This document shows, piece after piece, positions 1-9,489 of a stretch of DNA of 64,000 nt; positions within the stretch are counted from its first letter, which is position 1; every line of letters begins with the position of its first letter. The stretch lies in the NCBI RefSeq assembly GCF_036621135.1, contig NZ_JAZIBG010000036.1:310001-374000 (forward strand), given 5' to 3'. The stretch is from Aquincola agrisoli (lineage in GTDB: Bacteria; Pseudomonadota; Gammaproteobacteria; Burkholderiales; Burkholderiaceae_C). The position numbers and the translations under genes are program-made. Below the pieces are notes generated by a model, which did no database searches, had not been told where the DNA came from, and worked only from the letters and a program-made list of their open reading frames with translations.

Positions 1-45
1 GCAGGCGATCTCGCCGCGGTTCGCAATGAGGATCTTCTTGAACAT
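1..45 (-). CDS. pccA: Biotin carboxylase subunit of acyl-CoA (propionyl-CoA) carboxylase, N-terminal fragment
   Basis: Only the first 15 codons are in the window; the gene runs off the left edge. The minus strand reads MFKKILIANRGEIAC from an ATG at 45. This is the classic N-terminus of biotin carboxylases and of the alpha subunits of propionyl-/acetyl-/methylcrotonyl-CoA carboxylases, leading into the ATP-grasp biotin carboxylase domain. It starts 9 nt after the stop of pccB, so the two are co-transcribed and probably form one alpha/beta complex. The family alone cannot tell PccA from AccC. The neighbouring methylmalonyl-CoA mutase and MeaB favour propionyl-CoA carboxylase. Confidence 0.8.
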   Translation of the reverse strand, partial: MFKKILIANRGEIAC

Positions 46-54
46 GTCGGCGCC

Positions 55-1587
<1,533 letters not shown>

Positions 1588-1629
1588 GAGCTTCTGGCCT
1601 CTCGGTTGGATTCGGTTCGTGGCGGTGCT

Positions 1630-2634
1630 TCAGTTCATCAGGTCGAGCAGGCGCCGGGCCGCGACCGATGCCGCGAGCCGGCCGGCGCGCACCTCGGCGG
1701 TGACGGCGGGCAGCATGTCGCGCACGCCGGGGTGATGGCGGAAACGGTTCTTCAGCCCGGCCTCGATGCGCTCCCACATCCAGGCCTGGTCCTGCGCATG
1801 GCGCCGTGCGGCCAGCCGGCCGTTGGCGGTCTGCAGTTCGCGGAAGCGGCTCACCTGCGCCCAGAACTCGGGCAGGCCCTGGCTCTTCAGCGCACTGAGC
1901 TGCATCACCTGCGGATGCCACAGCGATTGATCGTGCATCGCGTTGCCGTGCTGGCCGAAGAGCCGCAGCGCCGAGGTGATCTGCGCGCGCGCCCGCGTGG
2001 CCGCGGCCTCGTCGAGGTCGGCCTTGTTGATAACCACCAGGTCGGCCAGCTCCATCACGCCCTTCTTGATGGCCTGCAGGTCGTCGCCGGCATTGGGCAG
2101 CTGCAGCAGCACGAACATGTCGGTCATGCCGGAGACCGCAGTCTCGCTCTGGCCGACGCCGACGGTCTCGACGATCACCACGTCATAGCCCGCGGCCTCC
2201 GCGACCAGCATCGATTCGCGCGTGCGCTCGGCCACGCCGCCCAGCGTGCCGCTGGCCGGGCTGGGGCGGATGAACGCGTTCTCGTTGACCGACAGCATCT
2301 CCATGCGCGTCTTGTCGCCCAGGATCGAGCCGCCCGACACGCTGGACGACGGGTCGATCGCCAGCACCGCCACACGGTGGCCCTGCCCGATGAGGTACAG
2401 CCCCAGCGCCTCGATGAAGGTCGACTTGCCCACGCCCGGCACGCCCGAGATGCCCAGGCGGAACGAGCGCCCGCTCTTCGGCAGCAGCGTGTTCAGCACC
2501 TCGTCGGCACGGCGGCGGTGGTCGTCGCGGGACGATTCGAGCAGCGTGATCGTCTTGGCGATGGCGCGGCGCTGGGCCGGGCCGGGCGCCCCGATCACGG
2601 CATCGACCAGCGCCTGGTCGGCGGTGGGCAGCAT
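1630..2634 (-). CDS. meaB: Methylmalonyl-CoA mutase-associated GTPase MeaB
   Basis: A 334-aa G3E-family P-loop GTPase (MeaB/ArgK group). It protects and reloads the adenosylcobalamin cofactor of methylmalonyl-CoA mutase. The P-loop GVPGVGKST is at about residues 64-72, followed by the DPSSSVSGGSILGDKTRM switch region, the VETVGVGQSE segment and the base-recognition motif NKAD in VVINKADLDEA. The start is the ATG at 2634 (MLPTADQALV), 14 nt after the mutase stop; longer readings upstream only continue in a frame that overlaps the mutase. The gene is the second of the operon, and the mutase-chaperone order is typical. Older databases call such proteins ArgK or LAO/AO transport ATPase, which is a misnomer. 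Confidence 0.93.
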   Translation of the reverse strand: MLPTADQALVDAVIGAPGPAQRRAIAKTITLLESSRDDHRRRADEVLNTLLPKSGRSFRLGISGVPGVGKSTFIEALGLYLIGQGHRVAVLAIDPSSSVSGGSILGDKTRMEMLSVNENAFIRPSPASGTLGGVAERTRESMLVAEAAGYDVVIVETVGVGQSETAVSGMTDMFVLLQLPNAGDDLQAIKKGVMELADLVVINKADLDEAAATRARAQITSALRLFGQHGNAMHDQSLWHPQVMQLSALKSQGLPEFWAQVSRFRELQTANGRLAARRHAQDQAWMWERIEAGLKNRFRHHPGVRDMLPAVTAEVRAGRLAASVAARRLLDLMN

Positions 2635-2648
2635 GTCGTCGGCAGCCC

Positions 2649-4832
2649 TCAAGCCGCGGCGGCCAGCGACCGCTTGATCTGTTCCAGCACGTCCTTCGCG
2701 CTTGCTGGGATCGGCGTGCCCGGGCCGTAGATGCCCTTCACGCCGGCTTCGTACAGGAAGTCGTAGTCCTGCCGCGGGATCACGCCGCCAACGAAGACGT
2801 TGATGTCCTCCGCGCCCTGCGCCTTCAGCGCCGCGACGATGGCCGGCACCAGCGTCTTGTGGCCGGCAGCCAGCGTCGAGACGCCCACCGCATGCACGTC
2901 GTTCTCGATCGCCTGGCGCGCGCATTCCTCCGGCGTCTGGAACAGCGGGCCCATGTCGACGTCGAAGCCCAGGTCGGCGAAGGCGGTGGCCACCACCTTC
3001 GCGCCACGGTCGTGGCCGTCCTGGCCCAGCTTGGCGATCATCACGCGCGGCCGGCGGCCCTGTTCCTCGGCGAACTGGTTGATCTCGTCCTTGAGCTTGT
3101 CCCAGCCCTCGGCCGAGTCGTAGGCCGCGGCGTACACGCCGGTCACCTTCTGCGTGTCGGCGCGGTGGCGGCCAAACACCTTCTCCAGCGCGTCGGACAC
3201 CTCGCCCACCGTGGCTCGCAGGCGGATGGCCTTCACCGTCAGGTCGAGCAGGTTGCCTTCGCGGGTTTCGGCGCAGGCGGTCAGCGCGTCGAGCGCGGCC
3301 TGCACCGCGGCGCCGTCGCGCTTCGCCTTGATCTGCTGCAGGCGCGCGATCTGGCTGTCGCGCACCTTCACGTTGTCGATGTCGAGGATGTCGATCGGGT
3401 CTTCCTTGGCCAGCTTGTACTTGTTGACACCGACGATCACGTCCTGCCCCGAATCGATGCGCGCCTGCTTCTCGGCCGCGCTGGCCTCGATCTTCAGCTT
3501 GGCCCAGCCCGAGTCGACCGCCTTGGTCATGCCGCCCATGGCCTCGACCTCTTCGATGATGGACCAGGCCTTGTCGGCCATGTCCTGGGTGAGCTTCTCC
3601 ATCATGTACGAGCCGGCCCAGGGATCGACCACGTTGGTGATGTGCGTCTCTTCCTGGATGATGAGCTGCGTGTTGCGCGCGATGCGGGCGCTGAACTCGG
3701 TGGGCAGCGCGATGGCTTCGTCGAAGCTGTTGGTGTGCAGGCTCTGCGTGCCGCCGAACACCGCGGCCATCGCCTCGATGGTGGTGCGCACGACGTTGTT
3801 GTATGGGTCCTGCTCGGTGAGGCTCCAGCCCGAGGTCTGGCAGTGCGTGCGCAGCATCAGGCTCTTGGGATTCTTCGGCTCGAACTCTTTCATGATCCGC
3901 CACCACAGCAGGCGCGCGGCGCGCATCTTGGCGATCTCGAGGTAGAAGTTCATCCCGATCGCCCAGAAGAAGCTGAGGCGACCGGCGAACTCGTCGACGT
4001 CCAGGCCCTTGGCCAGCGCGGTCTTCACGTACTCCTTGCCGTCGGCCAGCGTGAAGGCCAGCTCCAGCGCCTGGTTGGCGCCGGCTTCCTGCATGTGGTA
4101 GCCGCTGATCGAGATCGAGTTGAACTTCGGCATGTGCTTGGCCGTGTACTCGATGATGTCGCCGATGGCCCGCATGCTCGGCTCGGGCGGGAAGATGTAC
4201 GTGTTGCGGACCATGAACTCCTTGAGGATGTCGTTCTGGATGGTCCCGCTCAGCTTGTCCTGGCTCACGCCCTGCTCTTCCGCCGCCACGATGTAGCCGG
4301 CCAGCACCGGCAGCACCGCGCCGTTCATCGTCATGGAGACGCTGACCTTGTCGAGCGGAATGCCGTCGAACAGGATCTTCATGTCCTCCACGCTGTCGAT
4401 CGCCACGCCGGCCTTGCCGACGTCGCCCGTGACACGCGGATGGTCGCTGTCGTAGCCGCGGTGGGTGGCCAGGTCGAAGGCCACGCTCACGCCCTGCCCG
4501 CCGGCGGCCAGCGCCTTGCGGTAGAACGCGTTCGATTCCTCGGCGGTGGAGAAGCCCGCGTACTGGCGAATGGTCCACGGCCGCACCGCGTACATGGTGG
4601 CCTGCGGGCCGCGCAGATACGGCGCGAGGCCCGGCAGCGTGTCGGTGTAGGGCAGCCCCTGCACGTCGGCCGCGGTATAGAGGGGCTTCACGACGATGCC
4701 CTCGGGCGTGTGCCATTGCAGCGCAGACAGATCACCACCAGGGGCCGACTTCGCCGCGGCCTTCTCCCAGGCCGGCAGGCCGTTGGCGGAGGTCAGCGTG
4801 TCGGTCGCGGGCGTGGGCTTGGAATCGGACAT
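2649..4832 (-). CDS. scpA: Methylmalonyl-CoA mutase, B12-dependent
   Basis: A 727-aa single-chain adenosylcobalamin-dependent mutase that interconverts (R)-methylmalonyl-CoA and succinyl-CoA. The N-terminal two thirds form the substrate-binding TIM barrel (for example RPWTIRQYAGFS near residue 90). The C-terminal about 130 residues are the cobalamin-binding domain, with the DGHDRG motif at about residues 605-610 that supplies the lower axial histidine. A longer reading starts upstream, but the ATG at 4832 (MSDSKPT) is preferred: it has a GGAG Shine-Dalgarno about 8 nt upstream and the usual family length. It is the first gene of the propionate operon and diverges from a GntR regulator 136 bp away. 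A palindrome at 4931-4950 lies between the two starts. The product feeds propionyl-CoA carbon into the TCA cycle. Confidence 0.94.
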   Translation of the reverse strand: MSDSKPTPATDTLTSANGLPAWEKAAAKSAPGGDLSALQWHTPEGIVVKPLYTAADVQGLPYTDTLPGLAPYLRGPQATMYAVRPWTIRQYAGFSTAEESNAFYRKALAAGGQGVSVAFDLATHRGYDSDHPRVTGDVGKAGVAIDSVEDMKILFDGIPLDKVSVSMTMNGAVLPVLAGYIVAAEEQGVSQDKLSGTIQNDILKEFMVRNTYIFPPEPSMRAIGDIIEYTAKHMPKFNSISISGYHMQEAGANQALELAFTLADGKEYVKTALAKGLDVDEFAGRLSFFWAIGMNFYLEIAKMRAARLLWWRIMKEFEPKNPKSLMLRTHCQTSGWSLTEQDPYNNVVRTTIEAMAAVFGGTQSLHTNSFDEAIALPTEFSARIARNTQLIIQEETHITNVVDPWAGSYMMEKLTQDMADKAWSIIEEVEAMGGMTKAVDSGWAKLKIEASAAEKQARIDSGQDVIVGVNKYKLAKEDPIDILDIDNVKVRDSQIARLQQIKAKRDGAAVQAALDALTACAETREGNLLDLTVKAIRLRATVGEVSDALEKVFGRHRADTQKVTGVYAAAYDSAEGWDKLKDEINQFAEEQGRRPRVMIAKLGQDGHDRGAKVVATAFADLGFDVDMGPLFQTPEECARQAIENDVHAVGVSTLAAGHKTLVPAIVAALKAQGAEDINVFVGGVIPRQDYDFLYEAGVKGIYGPGTPIPASAKDVLEQIKRSLAAAA

Positions 4833-4930
4833 GGGAGGCTCTCCAGGCGCGGGCGGAAGGCCGCGGCGGCTCGATGGACGGCGGGAAGCAGGGGTTGCCA
4901 CGCACTGGACATCCGGCTCTGCGCCACGCC

Positions 4931-4950
4931 ATAATTCAGAATTGAATTAT
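4931..4950. promoter_or_regulatory. Palindromic operator candidate for the GntR regulator of the propionate operon
   Basis: A perfect 8-bp inverted repeat ATAATTCA / TGAATTAT with a 4-nt spacer GAAT. It is a strikingly AT-rich 20-bp island in very GC-rich DNA. It sits between the divergent mutase gene (start 4832) and the GntR gene (start 4969), 18 bp upstream of the latter. Size and position suit an FCD-type GntR dimer site that also overlaps promoter -10 regions. The link to this regulator is inference. Confidence 0.6.
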
Positions 4951-4968
4951 GGATGTCGGCGCGCCGTG

Positions 4969-5658
4969 ATGTCAAATCCTGCCGAGATGTCAGAGACCTT
5001 GATTCCCACCCGCAGCACCGCCGCCCGGCCGCTGTACGAGCACGTCGCCGAGCGCCTGCGCGGCGGCATCCTGTCGCACCAGCTCGCTCCGGGCAGCTGG
5101 ATCGACGAGCAGCGCCTGTGCGGCGAGTACGGCATCAGCCGCACGCCGCTGCGCGAGGCGCTGAAGGTGCTGGCCACCGAAGGCCTGATCACGATGAAGC
5201 CCCGGCGCGGCGCCTACGTCACCGAGATGTCGGCCCGCGACGTGACCGACGTCTACCACCTGCTGTCGCTGCTGGAGAGCGACGCCGCCGGCGACGTGGC
5301 ACGTCGGGCCTCGGCCGAGCAGCTGGAGGAGCTCGGCCGGCTGCACGCCGAGCTGGAGACGGCCGTCGACGACCGCGAGCGCTTCTTCCGGCTCAACGAA
5401 GCGTTCCACATGCGCATCCTCGACATCGCCGACAACCGCTGGCGCACGCAGATCGTGGTCGACCTGCGCAAGGTGATGAAGCTCAACCGCCACCACTCGC
5501 TGTTCCGCGAAGGCCGGCTGGCCGATTCGCTCGCAGAGCACCGCGCGGTGATGGACGCCCTGCGCGCCCGCGACGCCGCCGCGGCCGAGGCGCTGACGCG
5601 CGAGCACTTCCGCAACGGCCTGGCCGCTGCCACGCAGCGGGCGCCGACCCTGCCGTGA
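4969..5658 (+). CDS. GntR-family (FCD-type) transcriptional regulator, probable controller of the propionate operon
   Basis: A 229-aa regulator. The N-terminal winged helix-turn-helix spans about residues 15-80 (YEHVAERLRGGILS, then CGEYGISRTPLREALKVLATEGLI). The all-helical FCD ligand-binding domain spans about 90-220 and contains the segments FRLNEAFHMRILDIADN and LAEHRAVMDALRARD; FCD domains usually bind small carboxylates or metals. The ATG at 4969 follows the palindrome at 4931-4950; an ATG at 4987 (MSETLIP) is an equally possible start. The gene diverges from the methylmalonyl-CoA mutase operon and is therefore its likely repressor, perhaps sensing a propionate or methylmalonate metabolite. 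The effector is not visible in the sequence. Confidence 0.88.
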   Translation: MSNPAEMSETLIPTRSTAARPLYEHVAERLRGGILSHQLAPGSWIDEQRLCGEYGISRTPLREALKVLATEGLITMKPRRGAYVTEMSARDVTDVYHLLSLLESDAAGDVARRASAEQLEELGRLHAELETAVDDRERFFRLNEAFHMRILDIADNRWRTQIVVDLRKVMKLNRHHSLFREGRLADSLAEHRAVMDALRARDAAAAEALTREHFRNGLAAATQRAPTLP

Positions 5659-5697
5659 GCCGCCGGCGATCCCGCCGCCGGGGCGGGCGCGCGGCGG

Positions 5698-6591
5698 CTA
5701 CATCCGGTTGACCAGGTAGATGCCTGCGAGCACCAGCGCCATGCCGGCGGCGTGGAAGGCCTGGAGCGGTTCGTTCAGCACCAGCCACGCCATGCCGGCC
5801 GCGTACAGCGGCCCCAGGTAGATGACCACCGCGACGCGGGCAGCGCCCAGCTCACGCTGCATCACGGAATAGGACAGGTAGGCCGCGAAGCCCGGGATGC
5901 CCGCCGCCAGCAGCGCGAGGCCCAGCCCGGCGGCCGTCAACGGCGGGTGCGTGGTGGCCTGGATGATCTCCCACGCGGCGAACGGCACCAGCACGGCCAC
6001 GCCCCCGGCGCAGATGACCGCGAGCCGCGCCATCGCCGACAGCGGGCTGGACCAGCGCCGCATCAGCACGGAGTAGAGCGTCCACGACAACGTGGCGCCG
6101 AAGATCCACGCATCGCCGGGCACGAAGGCCACCTGCCCCAGCGACGACCATTGCCCTTTCAGGATCACGTGGACCACGCCGGCGAGCGAGAGCACCACGC
6201 CCACCATCTGCAGCCGGTTGAAGCGCTCCTTCAGCCACAGCGCCGAGACCAGCGCGATCAGCACCGGCGACAGGGCGTAGATCAGCGCGATGTTCACCGC
6301 CGCGGTGGTGCGCCCGCCGATGTAGACCCAGGCCCCGCAGATCCACATGCCGAGCGCGCCCAGCACCAGGTAGCGGCGCCAATCGGCCGCGATGTGCGCC
6401 CGGTGCTGCAGCAGCTCGCGCCAGGTGGGCACCACGAAGAGCAGCCCCGCCGCGAACCAGCGCAGCAGTGCCAGCAGGTGCGGCTCGATCACGCCCGGCG
6501 CGCCGCGCGCGACGAGGTAGTTGACGCTCCAGAAGGCGGGAGTGACGAAGATGAGGAGGAGAGCGAACTGCCGGCGCGCCTGGGGTGACAT
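5698..6591 (-). CDS. EamA/DMT-family membrane transporter
   Basis: A 297-aa inner-membrane protein with about ten hydrophobic segments arranged as two EamA repeats, the normal size for the drug/metabolite transporter superfamily (RhaT/YdcZ-like exporters). It begins MSPQARRQFALLLIFVTPAF, with the family's WSVNYLVARGAP segment in helix 1. The second repeat starts near DAWIFGATLSWTLYSVLMRRW. The substrate cannot be told. It lies 37 nt downstream of the histidine kinase gene on the same strand, so it might share that transcript. It ends convergently with the GntR gene across a GC-rich 39-bp gap. Confidence 0.85.
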   Translation of the reverse strand: MSPQARRQFALLLIFVTPAFWSVNYLVARGAPGVIEPHLLALLRWFAAGLLFVVPTWRELLQHRAHIAADWRRYLVLGALGMWICGAWVYIGGRTTAAVNIALIYALSPVLIALVSALWLKERFNRLQMVGVVLSLAGVVHVILKGQWSSLGQVAFVPGDAWIFGATLSWTLYSVLMRRWSSPLSAMARLAVICAGGVAVLVPFAAWEIIQATTHPPLTAAGLGLALLAAGIPGFAAYLSYSVMQRELGAARVAVVIYLGPLYAAGMAWLVLNEPLQAFHAAGMALVLAGIYLVNRM

Positions 6592-6628
6592 TCGCGCGAT
6601 GGTAAGGGCCGCCGCGCGGCGGCGCGGC

Positions 6629-7984
6629 TCAGGACGGGAACGTCAGCCGGTAGCAGGTGGCGAAGCCTGGCGGCGGCGGCGCCGGGCCAAAGGTGGCGCC
6701 GTGCAGGGCCGCCACCTTGGCGACCACGCGGTGCCCCAGGCCGAGGCCCAGCGAAGGGCCGGCATGCCGTGCACCGGCGCCGCCCTCGGCGGGGGCGCCT
6801 CCGCTGTCGCACACCTGCAGCCAGCGCGCCCGGGCGTCGAGCTGCACTTCCACCAGCGCGCCGCGCGGCGTGTGGGCCAGGGCGTTGTCGATCAGGTTGC
6901 GCAGCGCCAGTTCCAGCAGCAGCGGGTGGCCCGGGAGCGGGAACGGCCCCGCGCTGTCCAGCGCCAGCTCGTGCCCGCTGTCCAGCGCGGCCTGCGCATA
7001 CTCCGCCACCACCGCACGGCCCAGGGAGTCGAGGTCCACCGGCTGCGCGGCCTCGGCCATCTCGGCCCGGCTGGCCCGCGCCAGCGCGAGCAGCTGCTGC
7101 ACCACCTGGCCGGCCCGCACCGCATCGTGCTCCAGCCGCTCGAGCGACGCGCGGCGCGCGCCTTCGTCGAGCGGGCCCTGCAGCGAGCGCGCGTGCAGCG
7201 CGATCGACGCCAGCGGCGTGCGCAGCTCGTGCGCGAACTCGCTGGCCAGCTGCCGCTCGCGCGTCAGCGCCGCGTGCTGGCGCGCCACCAGCGTGTTGAT
7301 CGAATCGACCACCACCTTGAACTCCGCATGCGGATGCTGGCGCGACAGCGGCTGCGGCCGGTGGACGTCGAGGCTCAGCACGTCCTGCGACAGGTCGTGC
7401 AGCGGCTTCAGCCCGCGACGGATCGCCAGGCCCAGCGCCAGCGCGATCACCGGCAGGACCCACAGCCCCGGGCTCGCGACCTGCAGCGCGATGTCCCACG
7501 CGAGGTCGTCGCGCTCCTCGATGCTCAGCATCACCATGATCTTGCGGTCCTGCGCCGGCCCGGCCCAGCGCGAGAAGGTGCGCCAGGCGGCGGGCGGATC
7601 GCCCAGCCACAGGTCGGCGAAGCCGGTCTCGCGGTCGAACGCCGGCAGCGGCGCGCCGCCGGTGCGTGTCAGCAGGCGGCCCTCCCCGTCCCACACCACG
7701 ACGCTCATCGACTGCTGGTAGTCGTGGCTCTTCAGCGCCGGCCCGACGGCCTGCGCCGCGTCGAGCGCGTGCTGCGGATCGAAGCGCCCGTCGCGCAGCG
7801 CCGCCTGCAATGCGGCCACGCTGGCGAGGTGGCCGTCGGTCAGCTCGTCGGCTTCGTGCACGCCGGTGGTGAAGCCGACGACGATGAAGCTCGCCCACAC
7901 CAGCGCCAGCGCGCCCAGCGTCCACGCCAGCAGGTGGCGCAGCAGCGTGCGAGGCGCCTCCTTGGGCATCGCCTCGGCCTTCAT
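6629..7984 (-). CDS. Sensor histidine kinase, PmrB/QseC-like
   Basis: A 451-aa membrane histidine kinase. The first transmembrane helix is at about residues 17-39, a periplasmic sensor of about 130 residues follows, and the second helix is at about 171-188. A HAMP-like linker leads to the HisKA domain with the phospho-acceptor histidine about residue 252 in FAHELRTPLAS. The C-terminal HATPase domain contains the N-box-like LRNLIDNALAHTP and a GLGLGH G-box. It overlaps the upstream response regulator by 4 nt (ATGA), so the pair is translationally coupled. The divergent PAP2-eptA genes and a PmrA-like box at 8688 suggest that it senses envelope stress, metals or cationic peptides. The periplasmic region has no obvious acidic iron-binding ExxE motif, so the signal is unknown. 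Confidence 0.88.
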   Translation of the reverse strand: MKAEAMPKEAPRTLLRHLLAWTLGALALVWASFIVVGFTTGVHEADELTDGHLASVAALQAALRDGRFDPQHALDAAQAVGPALKSHDYQQSMSVVVWDGEGRLLTRTGGAPLPAFDRETGFADLWLGDPPAAWRTFSRWAGPAQDRKIMVMLSIEERDDLAWDIALQVASPGLWVLPVIALALGLAIRRGLKPLHDLSQDVLSLDVHRPQPLSRQHPHAEFKVVVDSINTLVARQHAALTRERQLASEFAHELRTPLASIALHARSLQGPLDEGARRASLERLEHDAVRAGQVVQQLLALARASRAEMAEAAQPVDLDSLGRAVVAEYAQAALDSGHELALDSAGPFPLPGHPLLLELALRNLIDNALAHTPRGALVEVQLDARARWLQVCDSGGAPAEGGAGARHAGPSLGLGLGHRVVAKVAALHGATFGPAPPPPGFATCYRLTFPS

Positions 7985-8676
7985 GCCGCGGGATCGGACG
8001 GCACGAAGTAGCCGACGCCCCGCATCGTGCGGATGACGCCCTCCCCGAGCTTGCGGCGCAGGTGGTGCACGTGCACCTCGATCGCATTGCTTTCGAGCGC
8101 CCCGTCGAAGGTGTAGAGCTGCGACTCGATCTGCGTGCGCGACAGCACGCGCGGCCGCGCCTCCACCAGCGCCAGCAGCACCGCGAACTCGCGCGCCGAC
8201 AGCTCCACCGGCCGGCCGCCACGCAGCACGGTGCGGGCCGCCGGGTCGATCGCCAGCTCGCCGCAGCGCAGCAGCGGCTGCGCGCGGCCCGCGGCGCGGC
8301 GGCGCAGCGCCCGCATGCGCGCGGCCAGTTCGTCGGCATGGAAGGGCTTGATGACGTAGTCGTCCGCGCCGAGGTCGAGCCCCGCGATGCGCGAGGTGAT
8401 CTCGTCGCGGGCGGTCATGATCAGCACGGGCATCGCGGCGTCGGGCAGCCTGCCGGCGGGGCTGGCACGCACGCGGCGCAGCAGCTCGGTGCCGTCGCCG
8501 TCGGCAAGGCCCAGGTCGAGCAGCAGGAGCTCGAACGGCTCGGCCTGCAGCAGGCGCCAGGCGCCGGCGACCGTGGCCGCCGCCTCCACCGCATGGCCAT
8601 GCTGCCGCAGCGCCGCTGCCAGCCCGGCGGCAATGCCCTCGTCGTCCTCGGCCACCAGTACGCGCATGGCCGGCAT
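7981..8676 (-). CDS. OmpR-family response regulator, PmrA/QseB-like
   Basis: A 231-aa two-domain regulator. The receiver domain holds the acidic pair near the N-terminus (VAEDDEG), the phospho-acceptor Asp about residue 54 (LLLDLGLADGDG) and the conserved Lys in DDYVIKPF. The C-terminal winged-helix DNA-binding domain ends with EVHVHHLRRKLGEGVIRTMRGVGYF. Start is the ATG at 8676 (MPAMRVL) or, nine bases later, 8667 (MRVLVAED). It is the partner of the overlapping histidine kinase. A CTTAAG-N5-TTTAAG element just upstream (8688-8704) matches the PmrA/BasR direct-repeat site, so the regulator probably controls both itself and the divergent PAP2-eptA genes. QseB is a close alternative label. Confidence 0.9.
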   Translation of the reverse strand: MPAMRVLVAEDDEGIAAGLAAALRQHGHAVEAAATVAGAWRLLQAEPFELLLLDLGLADGDGTELLRRVRASPAGRLPDAAMPVLIMTARDEITSRIAGLDLGADDYVIKPFHADELAARMRALRRRAAGRAQPLLRCGELAIDPAARTVLRGGRPVELSAREFAVLLALVEARPRVLSRTQIESQLYTFDGALESNAIEVHVHHLRRKLGEGVIRTMRGVGYFVPSDPAA

Positions 8677-8687
8677 TGTGGCGCCGG

Positions 8688-8704
8688 CTTAAGGCGGATT
8701 TAAG
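8688..8704 (+). promoter_or_regulatory. PmrA-box-like direct repeat
   Basis: CTTAAG at 8688-8693, a 5-nt spacer GCGGA, then TTTAAG at 8699-8704. Two hexamers 11 bp apart form the half-site arrangement known for PmrA/BasR boxes. The element lies in the 42-bp gap between the response regulator and the divergent PAP2-eptA genes. A TATCGT hexamer at 8715-8720 could be the matching -10 on the plus strand. If so, the upstream GTG at 8719 is too early for translation initiation, and the PAP2 protein starts further in. Confidence 0.6.
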
Positions 8705-8718
8705 CCGCGCTGCCTATC

Positions 8719-9489
8719 GTGCGCCGCGTGCCCTATCCCAGCCCCCCACCCTGCCCGCCCTCCTGTTCCGTGCCCCGCCTCGCCGCCCTGCCGCGGCCGG
8801 CCGCCCGTTCGCCCATCGTCCTGCTCGGCTGGACCGCGCTGGCCCTGGCCGGGGTGCTGGCCTGGGACGCGAGCGCCCTCGACCTCGCCGCCGCCCGGTG
8901 GTTCGGCGACCAGCATGGATTCCCGCTGCGCGACCACTGGCTGCTGTCGGCCGTGCTGCACGAAGGTGGCCGGGCGGCCGCCTGGCTGCTCGCCCTTGGG
9001 CTGTGCGTCGGCGCGTGGTGGCCCGTCGGGCCGCTGCGGCGGATCGGCATGGCGCGCCGGCTGCAGCTGGCCGGGAGCACCCTGGCCGCGGTGCTGGCGG
9101 TATCGCTGATGAAGGGTTTCAGCCTGACCAGCTGCCCCTGGGAGCTGGACGTGTTCGGCCGCACGGCCCACCTGGTCTCGCACTGGGCCTGGCTGCACGG
9201 CCCCGACGGCGGCAGCGGCCACTGCTTTCCGGCCGGGCATGCGTCGGCGGGCTTTGCGTTCCTGGGCGGGTTCTTCGCGTTCCGGACCGAAGCGCCCCAC
9301 ATCGCACGGCGCTGGCTCGCCGCGGCGCTGGCGGCAGGCTTCGTGTTCGGCGCCGCGCAGCAGGCACGCGGCGCGCACTTCATGAGCCACACCCTCTGGA
9401 CGGCCTGGCTGTGCTGGAGCGTGGCGCTGGCGATCGACCTCGCCGTCCGCCGTCGCATGCCGGCGCCCCTTGCGAGGGAATCCACATGA
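8719..9489 (+). CDS. PAP2-family phosphatase, probable lipid A or undecaprenyl-diphosphate phosphatase
   Basis: An inner-membrane acid phosphatase-like protein of up to 256 aa with about five to six hydrophobic segments. The PAP2 signature is partly atypical. Motif 1 is K-G-F-S-L-T-S-C-P-W, with Cys where the classic KX6RP has Arg. Motif 2 is CFPAGHASAG, and motif 3 is RGAHFMSHTLWTAW. This variant may mark the lipid-A/phosphatidylethanolamine-linked subgroup often found beside eptA (family recollection). The GTG at 8719 is the longest start; the GTG at 8770 (MPRLAALPRPA) may be real, because the putative promoter overlaps the region upstream of it. It overlaps eptA by 4 nt (ATGA), so the two are co-translated and probably remodel lipid A phosphates together. 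Confidence 0.8.
   Translation: MRRVPYPSPPPCPPSCSVPRLAALPRPAARSPIVLLGWTALALAGVLAWDASALDLAAARWFGDQHGFPLRDHWLLSAVLHEGGRAAAWLLALGLCVGAWWPVGPLRRIGMARRLQLAGSTLAAVLAVSLMKGFSLTSCPWELDVFGRTAHLVSHWAWLHGPDGGSGHCFPAGHASAGFAFLGGFFAFRTEAPHIARRWLAAALAAGFVFGAAQQARGAHFMSHTLWTAWLCWSVALAIDLAVRRRMPAPLAREST

Noticed and set aside
5659..5698. GC-rich inverted repeat between the convergent GntR and EamA genes
   Set aside because: GCCGCC/GGCGGC with a long GC-rich loop occurs readily by chance in this base composition and has no T-run, so it is not called as a terminator.
6629..8676. Firm naming of the two-component pair as QseBC
   Set aside because: Sequence features fit QseBC and PmrAB equally well. The linkage to eptA and the PmrA-like box favours PmrAB-like function, so no definite gene symbol was assigned.
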